A stretch of 64,000 bases of DNA from Penelope pileata (Eukaryota > Chordata > Aves > Galliformes > Cracidae), in contig WBMW01004026.1 in the NCBI GenBank assembly GCA_013396635.1, positions 1,061,901-1,125,900 on the forward strand, written 5' to 3'. A program made the position numbers and the translations under genes. The number at the start of each line of letters is the position of its first letter. The first letter of the stretch is position 1. The notes beneath the pieces were generated by a model. The model worked only from the letters and a program-made list of their open reading frames with translations. It was not told the DNA's origin and did not search any database. This document shows, one piece after another, positions 10,797-23,750 of the stretch.

Positions 10797-13700
10797 ACCT
10801 TCTGAACAGGTCCAGAAACCAGCAGGCCATGATGTGCCAACACTGTGGAGCCATTATATTCAAAGTTCAAGTGGTACAGAGCCAGTGACAGTAAATCACA
10901 TTGATTACAGGTTATATGAATTTTATTCTTGTTAGTTAATACTTACACTTGACTAACGGTCAGGAGCTCTGATCAGAACTGAGAGGCAGGCTTGAGCTCT
11001 ACAGAGGAGACAATTCTCCCTTGCAGGTGATTACAGAACCTTCTCAGAAATTGTCCCATAAATTCACTGTATTATGTTTAACAATGTGCATAGCCATTAG
11101 CTGGATAAACCTCAGGTATCTGACCTGACCATACCTTTTTTTCTAGTTAATCCCATTAAAAGTCTTCCTTCTGCAAAATTCAGTAAAGAATTAAGACTCA
11201 CCTCATTGACTGTCAGTTATAATGGGCACAACTTTTGTATTAAATTTTCTTTCTTTTATTTCTCTTATTACCAGTTCCAGGTGCGGCTCCTCCTTTCTCT
11301 TCAGCTGAGCATGCATCCAGAGGAAAGAAGTCCTTACACAGACATGAAGAGACAGTCACAACCATTCCAAGCAACCCACAAACACAAATTTAGTTTTGGA
11401 GAGTTTGGTGTATCCAGCTGGAAGAGCTATGTATCTTTACCAAGAGGATATGGAAGACTTTATTGTTTGGAATGTAAGTTCATACACAAACACTGAGATC
11501 TGGTTCCTCTGTTTTGTTTAGCTTGAGCTGTCTGAAAACTTTGATTTATCAGTTTGATGCTCTCCCATCATTACAGCATATCCCTACAAGGAGAAAGAGC
11601 ATGTCTGGACTTAGGTCAATAAGCAGCTGTGACTGTTACTGTTTGGGGAAAAAAATTGTATTTTTATTCAAGTTACAGCTTAATTTTTGCAGTTTACCTC
11701 AATAATATCATAATTCAATTCTTCTTTTGATTTCTAGAAACCCTGGTAAAAGTTTCTTACATTTAATTTCCAATTCTAACTTGAAAAATTAAATCAGTAA
11801 GGCTTTGTTCAATGAGAAACTTTTAAATGCAGGCATAACTGTAAACCTGGGAATAGTATAATTGACTTCAAAGGAACTAAAAGGTGCTTAAGCACCTTGC
11901 TGAATTAATAACTAATTGCATTATAACTTCAGGAATAAACTTAGTTTCATTTGCAAGTTCAGTATAATTTATTCAAACTTGCAATTATAGATGGAGTGCT
12001 CAGATCTGTATGAATAAACTCAGTGGCATATCTGAAATTGCAAATTAAAGCTTGCATGAGGAAAAGAAAACTAGCTGTAGATATACAGGAATAAAATAGA
12101 CTAATGTGATTTCAGAAGTTCATCCACAAAATTGATGCTGCTGCCTTTATTCTTGCAAGCTGAAAGATTATTAGAACTGACAGTGTAATATTACAAAGAT
12201 AGGAGGAATGAATGAATTACTGTAAAGGAATGAAGGGTCTATTCAGAAGATGGTTTATTTTGCTTTTCCTGCTAAAAAAGGTTTCTGTTACTTCTAACAT
12301 ACAGAAAATGCTGTAATTTTCTTTTCTTAGGCAATATTATATACAGAAGAAACAACAGAAAAGTTTTGATAGTACTTGAACAGATTTCAAGAAGTATTCC
12401 AGTGTGCTACAGATAGGAAATACATCTGTTAATTGAGGGAGAGTGAAAGAATATTTTTCTTTATCAAATATAAATAAAATGTAACCAAATGGCTGAACTT
12501 GTTAGGTGATATCCCCTTCTTCATCCCTCCCAGGAACAATGGAAACTTTTCTTTTAGTGCAAAAGCTTTTTTGGCTCAAATCTTTGTGAAAGATTTCATT
12601 ACCTTGAAAATACGCTGAAGGAATTTTAACAGAAAACCTTAAACTAAACAATATAATAGGATTGTACAGTTAATTGGATGTGAATGCTTAGACAATTGCC
12701 CTGGAATTGTCCCTTCAAATAACCATTTGCAGAACCATGTCCTTTGCTTTCAAAATAAATCCCCATCATACCTGTGAGTGACTACTAATGCTCCTTGCAT
12801 ATTTTTGTAAAGAAATATCTAGAATTGTGTAAGATAATTCAGCTAATTTCATCTGGCTTACAGTCACAGGGCCGTAAGACTCGAGTTAATTCAGTCATTT
12901 TGGTGAGTTTACATCCAAGATGAGCATGATGTATAAGAAAAAGTTCTGTTTCTAACCACCATGGTGACTAAAATTCCACACATTACTCATCACTGTTGCA
13001 AATGCACCACATCCTTCCTGTGCTGTTGCAGTCACCTGCTGTCTGCATGCAGTTATCAAAGTAATGTGTTATTATGATGTATGGTGCAGTAAGCTTGGAG
13101 AAGATTTTACACATAAATCAAAGTACCTTGAGGTTTGCAAGTTAGCCTAATTTACATCAGGGTCCTGACTTGCCAGAAATAAAATGATAAAAATGTCTTT
13201 TCACCTTTTTCAATTATTTTAAATGTTGCCATAAGCAACCAGAGAAAATTGTTTTTCCATTACTGAAGACAAAGCATGTGGACTGCTGACTGTGGGTGGC
13301 AGGAGGCATTTGGAGAAGGAGAAAAACCCATTTAAAGCATCATTGCTTTGTCCTGATCAGAACCTATCTTGGTAGCCCGCAAAGGGCAAATAAGAAAGGC
13401 CTATTAGGCATCTGTTGTCACTGCAGGATCTCCTTGTGAAGTCTCTCTTCTTGTGTCTTAACTATCTCACCTGCTGCAGACTACTTTATATATGCTCCTT
13501 TTCTGCAGAATAGGATCCCTAAGCATTTTTGCCCAGATGAGATAGGTTACCTCCAGCTGAATTGAAAGCAAGTCTATCATCAGGTGGCACTGATGGAGCT
13601 GATAGCGTCTGTGAAGTAGCCACCTCTCTTCCTTCTCTCTCAGAGGCAAGCACATTACAGTGTAAGCCTTAACATGCAAGTGATCTAGTCATAGCACTTA

Positions 13701-14028
13701 TAGGGCTCCCATTAACATAGGTTTCTTATGTAGGAACTTGAATAACTTAGGAAAATCCCTAAGCTGATACAGAGAGGCATGGAGGCACAGACAGTGAATC
13801 AGTCTCAACCTCTGCAGCACTGCCTTCAGCTCCCTGAGCCATTCTGAAGCACCCACCTGTCGGGTGGCACAGAGCACACAGGGCTAAGGGACAGGCTCAC
13901 ATTTTAGCACATGCTGCCACGTGTCCTGGTATGCTGGCTAGACTTGGCCACAGAACTCCATGGCTTCTGTCTGCCCCATTTATTTCTTTGAACAACCAGG
14001 GTATTAAATAAACCTGGATTTCACCCAG
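10797..14028. other. Single-copy non-coding DNA, no gene recognised
   Basis: AT-rich, with stops in all frames. The only item I would single out is the splice-flanked open segment at 11275-11473, listed separately. No CR1 or LTR similarity was seen until 14029. Confidence 0.65.
11275..11473 (+). other. Weak candidate exon, unknown product
   Basis: A pyrimidine-rich tract ends in TTATTACCAG just before 11275, a plausible splice acceptor. At 11474 the sequence reads GTAAGTT, a close match to the donor consensus. The 199 bases between are open in the frame of the plus ORF 11206-11496, giving 66 codons plus one base. The translation includes HPEERSPYTDMKRQ and FSFGEFGVSSWKSY and matches no family I know. 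No neighbouring exon was identified, and a second CAG/GT lies only 6 bases downstream of the proposed start. It may be a non-coding RNA exon or chance. Confidence 0.15.
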
Positions 14029-14947
14029 TGTTGGGCTTACATGGCAAAGTTTTGGAAGCATGGGGCTACTGTGCAGAGGGGAGCTCTGAGACCAGAGCCC
14101 TGCAGCTGCCCCATGCCAGATCAGAGCCAACTCCAGCTGCTCCAAAAGGGACTCGATGATGGGTACAACTCTGGGAGAGCAGACTTTTAAGAAAGGGAAA
14201 AACTGGAACATTTTGGGGCGAGAGGAGTGAGAAAACTTGAGAGAAGCAGCCCTGCGGGCACCGAGGTCAGTGCAGAAGGAGGGCAGGAGGTGCTCCAGGT
14301 GCGCAGCTGAAGTTCCCTGCAGCCCAGGAGAGGCCCATGGAGGAGCAGGCTGTCCCCCTGCAGCCTGTGGGCACCACACAGAGCAGATCTCCATGTGCAG
14401 CCATGGAGAGGAGCCCACGGTGGGGCAGGAGGCCTGGGGGAGCTGCTGCCCGTGGCGAGTGATGCTGGTGTAGTGCCTGAAGGATGGGCCCTATGGTACT
14501 GAGCCATGGTGGAGCAGTGCTTGGAGAGCTGCAGGAAGCCCGCACAGGATCAGTTTGGGAAGGACAGCATCCACGGGAGGGACCCATGGAGCAGGGGCAG
14601 AGAGTGACCATGGAAGAGCAGCAGAGACAAAATGTTACAGGCTGACCACAGCCCCCAGTCCGCTCTCTCCTGCACTGCTCAGGGGCAGGAGGTAGGAGAG
14701 GGCTGAAGGGGGGAAGGTGTTTTTAATTTCCTTTAATTCTCACTGCTCCACTCGGTAATAGGCAATAAACTATTTTAATCTCCCTGCACTGAGACTATTT
14801 TGCCTGTGACAGTAACTGGTGATATCCCTGTCCTTATCTCAACCCTTGAGCTCTTTTTCATCATATTTTCTCCCCCTGTTCCTTTGAGGAGGGCGAGTGA
14901 GAATGGTGTAGTAGCATTTAGGCAGCCGTGAGAGTGAAACCAGAACA
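14029..14947 (-). mobile_element. Solo LTR of an avian endogenous retrovirus
   Basis: On the minus strand it starts TGTTCTGGTTTCAC at 14947 and ends near CCCAACA at 14029, so it keeps the TG...CA ends expected of an LTR. In between it follows a layout common in bird LTRs. An AT-rich head with GGTTGAGATAAGGACAG comes first. Next is an A-rich stretch, then a long GC-rich region with repeated 'GCTCC...CCATGGGCTGCAG'-type phrases, then CTTCTGCACTGACCTCGG and CCAAAACTTTGCCATG near the end. It is about 920 bp. No gag, pol or env frame lies beside it, so it is a solo LTR. Open frames of 78-173 codons inside or overlapping it result from its GC-rich composition. The family name was not assigned; it is probably ERVL- or ERVK-like. 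Confidence 0.75.
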
Positions 14948-15841
14948 GTCCCTCTCTGATCCAGCATGGGGTCCTTCCCAAGGTGTAGCAATGGCTCTGC
15001 AAAGAATGACTAAACTGGATTCCTGGAATGGCTGCAAATAGAAATTGAAAAATAAATCAGCTTAATACTCATTGCAATCTGTGGGAGACCAGATACTTCC
15101 TGAGGATCTGGGCTGGTCTGATGTGCACAGAGAAGTCTTTCAGAAACAACAACCGTCAGATAGGTCTTCTGACTCAGCTATCAGCACCTCTCTGAAGGAG
15201 CTGTCCCATTTCCTTGACAGTGTAGCTCCCATCTCTCCCATGTAATTCCTGTTCTGGTCAAATGACATAAGAGTTACATTAAGGATGCAACCCTACACAT
15301 GATGTAACGGACTTGCAGAAAGTGGCATGGGAATAAACCCAGGGTGTGTACCCTTCTATCTAGCCCTTCTATCAGAGGACGTATTTATAAAGCTTGTTAG
15401 AAGCTCTGGGTTTGAAAACGATACTGTTACCCCTGAACATGATTAATCTTTTAAATTTTGTACTACAGTTCTAGGTCTGAGTCCTGAACACTTTCTGAGC
15501 CCTAGAGATTGTACGTCAGCAGTCTCTGCTGCACAGACAATGTTTGTGATTTGTTTTTAACATGCTGTTAAGATCTGATACTGAGGCCTGAACACGTAAG
15601 TTAAAGGCTGCTTTGAGAAAGGTTTTGGGGCGTTCATCCTCTGTAAAAACTCTAGTGAGTACCAAACAGGAATCAGTAGGTCAAATAGGTCTTGAGTACA
15701 GGGCAGAACAGGAGAGGCTCAGCAGAGAAATTGAATGTCAAATAATGTGCTCAGCTCCACAATTCACCCATCTGGGAGCACACTGGCAAATCTTACTGTC
15801 TCCTTGGGGAAACAGAAATAATTTTCCTCAAAATATTTTCC

Positions 15842-15864
15842 TTTTTTTTTTTTTTTTTTTTTTT
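15842..15864. repeat. Poly-T run (23 T)
   Basis: An uninterrupted T run. I found no retrocopied gene on the minus strand next to it that would make it a poly-A tail. Confidence 0.9.
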
Positions 15865-18800
15865 AATTCACAGCTGAATTTCATTAGTTTCTGAAATTGT
15901 CTTTCCATTAAATAACTGGAAAACTTAGAAAGCAAAAAAAAAATCTGCAAACATCCTTTGGAAACAAAGCTGTGCAATATGTTTTATGTATTTCTTTTCA
16001 AAAGATTGAAATGAAAAGCATGGAAAAGGGGGACTTTTAAACCCCTTCGGGAATGTGACACACTGATGAAGCAGTATGAGAAATACATCCAATTGCATAT
16101 CTATGGATAAATGGAAGAATTCAGTTTCTGAAGCTTCTTTTTCTTAACACTAAATTCCATTTCACAAGGCATACGTACATGCATCTCTGAAGTATTACCA
16201 GAAAAATCCTCTTAACGCTTACAACAGCTTTCATCTCTCTGCTTTCTGCAAGGACTAATCCATACCTACAGAAACAAGGGACCTTTTGTTCAGCTCCAAT
16301 CTTAGCACATTTTTTGTTAAATTCTTCCTCTGTAGTGTAAGGGATAATATGGACCCAGAGAAGCAAATACAAAGGCAGGCTTAACCTGAATGCATGAATC
16401 TAAATCTCTCAAGTCTAAAGAGAACTGGATAGGCACGAGGATATTTTCTATCTGCAATTCATACAGATCTTTATATGATAATTAATTTGTAGGTCTGATC
16501 ACTTCTTTTGGTTAGCCTAGAACTGCAATGATGGAATGAATTAAATGCTGAGTAACAGTGCTGTCTAAGCTACTTTTATTCCAGCAAGCTGAATATTTCG
16601 AGGACCAATCTCCGGTACTGAGGTGAGTTGGACAGAATCCAAAAGGGACTCTTGGAATCCCTTCACTTTCAAAGCTAGTTACTTACAATTTATAGCCCCC
16701 CTAACTGCCCATCTGCACCAGGATTTGTGTTGGTGCCACTTAAAATGGGACAAAATCAACTCTGAGGCAATCCTAAGAGCTCCAGAAGATAATGTCAAAA
16801 GGTAGAATCAGAGGATATTCCTGAACCAGTGTCATTTATTACAGAAGGCAATGTGCCCACCCCAGGAAAAGGTGCTGAGAAAAAAGTCTTTGTTTTCTTT
16901 GTGTGATACAGGTTGATTGTGCAAAGCTGGGCAGCATTGTTCATAGACTGTTTTTCCTTTCTAGTTGCTGTTTCTTTCAGTGCAATAGGTCTTATCTCAT
17001 AGGAATCATGACTGGCTACTGTTAGGCATAAAGTCAGCCAGGTAAGTTTGAGGAAATAGTGTGGGGCTGTTGGGTATTCAGATTAAAATTGTTCAACCAT
17101 GTATTCCTACGAAACGATATTTGGTGCATGTTCCCTGTTCGCTTCAATGGCCCTCCATAGAAATAGGAATTTTCAACAGCTCATTTAACGGCATGTATAA
17201 TTCACTGGTGAGTTACACATTGCCCCATCTATGCCAGCCCACAGAGTATAAGGGTTGAGATAGCCCCCAGCTACAGAGCCTGCCTGAGTCACAGCACAAC
17301 TGCATTCACTTCCTTCCCAAGCTCTCTGGCCTTATCTGACAGACGGTGCAGCAGCTTGCACACATGCACCTGTTAAAAACAGAATAAACTAAGCATTTCT
17401 TGCTCATTATAACATTGCTTCATATGCTCACCTTTCTTCATTATGGCTGATCTCTGTTTTATAGCCGGGATCTTCCTGGGGTGGTGTCAGGGGTTGGCAC
17501 TGACAGATTAGCTAGCATATCTCGATTCCTATGTATGGAAACTCTTTTCTACTCAGCTTCAAAACCTTCAGATATTTCATCTGCCTCATTCCTGGGTGTT
17601 CTTTTCCTTCCTCTCTGAAATATAGCTGGAATGATCCCTGCTTGGGAATCTCTCTCTGTTCCTTTTTACATACTACCTCACACAGTGGTGCCCTGATCCC
17701 AATCAAGATTCCTAGTGAAACTACAAAGTAAATAATACATATATTTTACCATTTTAGGCTTTAGTTCTTTGGTCTTTCTGACAGATTTTTTATTCTGCCC
17801 TGGTTTGAATATGTCAACATTTTAAAATTAATAAAACTTTGGAGACTGGAACGGCTTTGTTCATGCCATATGTGTCATGGTCTCCTGGATCAAAGTAAAT
17901 AATTTTTATTAGAGCTTAATCTTGCCTTAAATTTATCTGGGGTAAAGGCTGTCTCACAAGTATGTATTATTATCTTACAGCAAAAGCAAGAGAGAGGAGA
18001 AGGTGTGGGTCATTCTTTCAGGTACAAAGCAAATGGTGCCATAACACTCTGTGTCCTTACATGGGAATATTGGTCATTCTTTCCTCTTAAATCACTCTCT
18101 ATTGGCTTTGACCTGCTCAGCTGTCTCCTTTTACCGAGGCTTCTCTCTGCTGCCAAGTGGAGAAATGTTGGAGTAAAGTCAGGCCTCAGTGATTCATCCA
18201 AGGCCACACAATGAATAGGTTTCTTTGTGAAGAACTGAAGATGAGGTGAGATTCATGTCTCTGTCCCAGCCGGATGACTGCAGCTGTTCTCCTACATCCT
18301 CTGTGGCTGAACAGTGGCAAACTTTGGTTCAATGCAAGTCTCCTACATATCCTACATATGCATGTGTGCACACATACGTAATCATTCCCCTGTTTGCTGC
18401 AGCAGCTTTCTTCAGGCTAATGATATCTTAGAATCGGTAAATGCAAACCAGAGCAGCAGAAAATTTTTCTGTTGTTTAGATCCTGGCAAAGGATGGATGA
18501 GTTCAAAGTGCAGTTGCAGTTGCAAAGGTTAGGAGCAAGGTAGGGCTGGTAAAGTTGCTAAATGCAGTTTAAACAATTGCTCTTTCTTCCTTTGTCACCT
18601 CCAAAATAATGCTTACTTAAAACTTTTTTTAGTTATAGTTTACATTATATTTGTCCAAAACTGAAAGGAGAAAAAAACTGAATTGTCAGAAATAGAGTTG
18701 AGTGTTAACAATAAGAGTATAGGAATGGGGAAGGCGGTGATTAAAAAAAAACACTCAGTAAAAGGCTGATACCCACATCAGACTGCAGCCCCCTGCAACA

Positions 18801-20420
18801 TTCTGCCCAATTTAATACTGCAGGAGTTGCACAGCCCCAGAGCCCTAAGCAGTGAACACATCCTAGCTTTAAAAGGAGACTTGAAATACTCTAAAAAGTG
18901 AGTGGCTCACCTAAAAGATTCTGTTTGAAAAAATAATTTACCATGCATTAGAGATGACACTTATAAGACATTAAGCTTTTGGCCAAAGCATCTAATAAGC
19001 AGCAGGTCTGCAGGAAGTAGGAGTGCAGTGGGTGGCTTGTTAAAACTGTGAATTTATTGCCCTCACACTTTGGATGTCTTTCCCTTCAGCCATTGTAGCA
19101 AAATGTGATTCATCACTGGGAAGCAGAGTGACACTTCAGTCTGAGAAATTTGAAAAAGAGAGATGTGAAAGCCTTCATTAAAAAAAAATGACAGGGATGG
19201 GTGGTGGGGAGGTTTCTAAGAAAACTTTGTAGGAGATTTTGCTTTCTAATATAAATCTCTATTAAATTAAATAAGCATGAACTTTGCAGAGAAATGAGGC
19301 ATTATGTCCTGTGAGATTATATCTACCTGTCATTAAAGTCAATGAAAGAACTTCCATTAATCAAAAAAAGAGAAATATTTTCATCTAATCACCAGATGAA
19401 CCTAGGGACTCATCATCTTCAAGTTTGGTTTAATTCATATGCTTTTCTTTTCATCAGTCTTTCCATTACCGGAATGCCTCACAAATGCAAAGTAAACTGT
19501 TTCTGTAAAAAGACTGTCAGCTTTTTCCAGCTTGCTGGAAAAAAACAGGTTGCAAAATTTAATTTCAATGCAATGCCTGCTATTGTGTTTTTCTCATCTT
19601 CTGCATACCTATTTTAGCTTTTGCTAATTTAGCGAATGCTTTATAAAACCACTGAAGAAATTTTCTCCAAATTAAAAATAGCATACTAATTTGTCATTGA
19701 GGACTGAGCCCATTTTTGTACAAATGAGGATGAATGAAAAGTGAACAGGAAAATTTAACCTGAACAATATGTAAATTCTGAATGCCCAACTTTTCAATCT
19801 TAATGTTCGTTCAGTGTGCATTTTTTTGTATATAAAAGTTCTTGAGTACTAAATCAATGGTATTAAATGGAGCTTTAAACCTAGACTGCAAGTTTATTTT
19901 CCTCAAAAAACAACAAAAGATGTGAGTCACAGGAAACTAAAAAAGAAGATCAGTATAGAACAAATATTGCTAACTAGTATTTCACTTTCTCAAATGTTGG
20001 TATCTTAATATTGGACTGCACTGACCTGTGTGTGTGTGTCATGAACAATGCTTTGGTATTGCTCTGGAGACCTCCAGAAAGCAAAAGCTGTTACAAAACT
20101 AATTAAAACATTTAAGACAGTGAAAGAATAGGCCACTATCTCAAATGGTGTTAAAGCATGCAAAATTAATGTACTATTTGCACAGCAGTTTGAACAATGG
20201 AGCCTCAGTCTTGCTAATGAAATACTAACATAATAAAAATGATAAATGGTTAGTTTCCAGCAGGACAGCTTTGCAAATGCACTACCTTTCAAAGGTAAAT
20301 GCAGGGGAGCAGACACATCACTACAAGATGCTCATAAGCCTTGTAATCCATTGCTGAAGGTACTTGGACTCACTCAGAACCAGGCCTGTGTTGGCAGCTC
20401 CCTGGAGAAAAAAGATAAGA

Positions 20421-20450
20421 TACTAGATATGATATCTTTCATATCTAGTA
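20421..20450. repeat. Perfect 12-nt inverted repeat with 6-nt loop
   Basis: The left arm TACTAGATATGA (20421-20432) and right arm TCATATCTAGTA (20439-20450) are exact reverse complements. The spacer is TATCTT. Pairing stops on both sides of the arms. The stem is too short for a microRNA precursor. Confidence 0.85.
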
Positions 20451-21587
20451 AATGCAATTTGATAACTGCGTCAAATACAAATCAACCTTGAATCACAGTC
20501 GTCCTTGTACCTACTGGCTTTTCCATGGAAATGTTGTAAAGTTTGGTTTTTATTTTTCTTCTAGCGCTATTCCAAGCCTGTTCTGTGCAGTTATTCTGTG
20601 CTGCTCTGAATCAGAATTACTCAGCTCAGCAGCTGGGAGCATGTTTGGCATTTGTATAGATTTACGTCATGTATCCATTTCAAATAAATCCCCAGGAATG
20701 TAGATGTGAGGATGATATGAGAAAAAAAGCTGACCAGGAACTTGCCAAGTTGCTGTGGAAGAAACACAATATACTGACTCCTTGATTATACCACCTTTCA
20801 ACTGCCCACCTTCTGCTGAAGCACTTGTACTAATAGGCATTAGCTTGTGGAGATGAGTTAAACAGCTAACATATTCCTGTGCCTTGCCCAGGCTTTCCAA
20901 CATACTCCCAAATCAAAGCCAGTAGCTATTGCCAAAACTATTTTAAGTCTACTTCTTGTACTAGATTCTAAAAAGGAATTTAAATATGAGATTTGAGAAG
21001 ATGTACAGGCAACTATTCTTCAAGCGTATGATGAATACAGAGATCTTTTTATGGTAGATTATCACCTCTTTCTGGCTATCACACTCTTTGCAGATGAGCC
21101 TTGAGTCCTCCCTCCTCTTCCAGCAGGAATTTCTACATAGGGACTACATAGGGGAACAAACTGGAAAACCTTAATTTTCCCTTCAGTCTCCAAAACTACA
21201 GATTGTCAACAGTTGGTCTTATCTTAAGGTTTTCAGTGAGATTAGTTTGCAGGCATGCTTACAGTGTGATAGAGTAACAGCTGTCCTCATTAGAGCACAC
21301 TTACAATCATTCCTCCTAGAGGTCCACCAACTGACAGCTGTGTCCTACACGCAAAAACATGCCCTGGGTAAAATGGAATCAGGGAAAGCACATATAAGTC
21401 TCACTGAGAACTTCCTAGACATTAGATATTTCACTGAGTCTAAGCCTAATGTCGTTTGTCCCAAAGGATCTCTCTTCAATATTTTTTCTGTCTTCCCTTA
21501 AACTCATCTACTTTTTTCCACCTTGCATAACCTTTTGCACAGATCTATCAAATGTAAACAAAATGAAGAGAACATGCTGTAGGCAAG

Positions 21588-21631
21588 ATCTCAATGATCT
21601 TTTGATCCCCTGCAATTCTGCGATTCTGTGA
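21588..21631 (+). mobile_element. CR1 LINE 3'-tail remnant
   Basis: The sequence contains CAATGATCTTTTGATCCCC, then GCAATTCTGCGATTCTGTGA. That is the order of the CR1 3' end: a TGATCTTTTGAGGTCCC-like phrase, then the ATTCTGTG octamers. Only about 44 bases remain, which fits the very short 5'-truncated CR1 copies common in birds. Chance similarity is possible because the match is so short. Confidence 0.5.
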
Positions 21632-23149
21632 AAACCTACCTGCTTGTTTTGAACAGTTCCTAAAGCCTTTCAATGACACTTTGCTCTTCTACTAGAAAAC
21701 TATATTAACTTGCCTTATCATCTAGAGGCATTTTTATCAGGTTCCCAATTGCCATAATAAGTAGAAACTATTTACTAGGACGATAATGCAACTGTGTCCT
21801 GACGTACTCCTATCTCAGTCTGTGTTCTGAGCTGTTTTCCTCATTGTGCTGATTCTTCACGTTTTACTTTAGAGCAGGAGAGGGAGGAGGGGAATTGTGT
21901 CCTCTTGTGACTGGGATCATGTGTTTCACTGAATACTCTTTATGGAGGACAGGGAGAATTTCCCTCTCCTATTTTTCCTGTTCTGTTTACAATCAGACTA
22001 CTTTAGTCAGTAGGAGAAATCTGAAAGAGACAGTTTCTTACCATGAAAGTGATTCTCGAGCAGTCTGGGTTGCGGTTAAACTGCCTCCCACACACTAACG
22101 AGCAGAAAATCAAAGCAAACAAGGAAATTTTTTTCCCTAAAAATGTAGTGCCTCAGCAGATAAGCTATAATGCTGCCAAACACAGGACTGCAGAGCTGGA
22201 CCAGACTGGAGGTACACCTAATCTACTGTATGTAGAGTCCTACATTCCCATTCCCAGTATGAAACTAATAGTCCAATGTGGGATTATTTGCTGTCCTTTG
22301 TACTTTCTGTAGCTTTCTTTCTTATCTCACTCTGATAGAGAGTGACCCCATCTCTCCCACATGCATTCTAATATCCTATTGAAAAATGTTATTAGTATGA
22401 ACTACTTTGTCTCTTAATGTCCTCTGTATCTATAAAAGCCTAATCCTCTTTCATTTTTTGGTAAATTATCAGTTTGGTAACCTTCTACTGCTACTCTGAC
22501 CAAAAAGCAAGCAAGCAAACGAAAAAGTGCTTACTGGTTTTGATATGCTTTTGCTTTGTAGAATGTAACCCTGTTTTTTTGCTTTAGAACAGATAAAAAA
22601 CAGATGCAGTTCATTATTTTTGTTAAAATCTTCTGCTGATCTTGATTCTTTCCTGCCACACCACACAGGGGCTGCAAACCCAGCAGCATGACTACTCGAC
22701 CCTCCTCACTGCTCTGCCCTGCCCTAGGACCAGTAAATGGCAAAACAGAGGACCACTAGGAGGGAACTTGTAAAGAAAGTTCCTTGGCTTGCTCTGAAAT
22801 GCCCTCGGTCACTGGGAAGGGGTGCTGAACAGGAAAGATGTCTCTGTGCTGGCCTCTCTCCTCCTGAGTAAGGCTTCAACCAGAAGACTGACAACCAGCA
22901 TGGCTATTAGGTGGCTGTCAATCCTTGTAAGTGACTTGACAGGTTGGAGAGGCGCATCTCCAAAACTGTCAGCTTCTGAAGGCACCACATGTTGAAGGAG
23001 ATAAAACGGTGCGAGGAGCAGATGAAAGGCATTTTCAGGCTCTCCAAACTGCATGACAGCACCTAGTCCCTTCCAGCAATATATCTGTCTGCGGTTTCCA
23101 TCACAAAGTGGATTCATGCCTGGCTTCCAGCTCACATCAGACACAAAGG
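21632..23149. other. Single-copy non-coding DNA, no gene recognised
   Basis: No repeat family or gene recognised. The C-terminal half of a 214-codon minus frame (22809-23453) falls here. Its N-terminal half is translated LTR sequence, so the frame is not a credible gene. Confidence 0.6.
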
Positions 23150-23750
23150 GCACAGTGAGCACAGGTGGAGGAGGGGGCCCCGAGCCAGGGAGTAGCAGCA
23201 GAAGGGCCCCAGGCCAGAGGAGGAGGAGGGCAGGAGGGCTCCAGGTCCACAACAGGGATTGCCCCGCAGAGCCCACCTGGAGCGGGTCCATGCCGCAGCA
23301 GGGGGACATTTCCTGAAGGAGCTGCAGCTGTGGGGAGCCCCACGGGAGCAGGGTGCTGCTGAAGGGCTGCAGCCCTGGGCCAGGGCCCCACTGAAGCAGG
23401 GCAGCATGTGAGGAGGAAGGAACAGCCGAGAGGGGCTGGGGTGCGCTGGGCACAACCCCATCCCATCCCCTGCACTGCTGGGGGAGAGGGGTTGTGGATG
23501 AAGGGGGGCATTGAGGCTGGGAAAAGGAAGGAGGTGTGGTTTAATTTGTTTTTGTTTCTCTCTATCCAAACTCATTTTAATTAATAATTAATTACTTTCC
23601 CCAAGTCCAATCTGTTTGCCCTTGACAGTAATTGTGATCTCTCTGCCTTTATCTTGACCCAGGAGATTTTTCATCCTATTTTCTCTGCTGTTCCATTGAG
23701 GAGGAGGGAGTGAGAAAGTGGCTGAGGGGAAGTTAGGTCCTTAACCAACA
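23150..23750 (-). mobile_element. Partial, diverged avian LTR
   Basis: Read on the minus strand from 23750, it shows the same order of landmarks as the LTR at 14.0-14.9 kb. First comes CACTCCCTCCTCCTCAATGG, then ATCTCCTGGGTCAAGATAAAG and AATTACTGTCAAGGGCAAAC. An A-rich stretch (with AATTAATTATTAATT) follows. A GC-rich region comes next, with GGGGCTCCCCACAGCTGCAG and similar repeated phrases. The expected LTR end (GCCATG...CCCAACA) is not found, so the 3' part is lost or unrecognisable and the low-coordinate boundary is approximate. It is more diverged than the 14 kb copy. Several overlapping GC-rich open frames come from it. Confidence 0.65.

Larger units (their letters stand above)
14948..21587. 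other. Single-copy non-coding DNA, no gene recognised
   Basis: AT-rich, without recognisable coding exons. It holds a 23-base T-run (15842-15864), a short TG run near 20.03 kb and a perfect hairpin at 20421-20450. A possible acceptor (TTTTTCTTCTAG, ending near 20564), with AATAAA about 120 bases further on, was considered as a terminal exon and not supported. If the LTRs at 14.0 and 23.2 kb were one provirus, this would be its interior, but no retroviral frame is present. Confidence 0.65.

Noticed and set aside
20565..20705. Possible terminal exon after TTTTTCTTCTAG with AATAAA downstream
   Set aside because: Such pairs are common by chance in AT-rich DNA, and no upstream exon or conserved frame was found.
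22809..23453. 214-codon minus frame, the longest in the window
   Set aside because: Its N-terminal half is GC-rich LTR sequence translated in one of several overlapping open frames. The rest has no known domain, and there is no promoter or splice context.
14029..23750. Two minus-strand LTRs about 8.2 kb apart, spaced like the ends of one provirus
   Set aside because: Their sequences are far too different to be the paired LTRs of one insertion, one is truncated, and the DNA between has no gag, pol or env frame.
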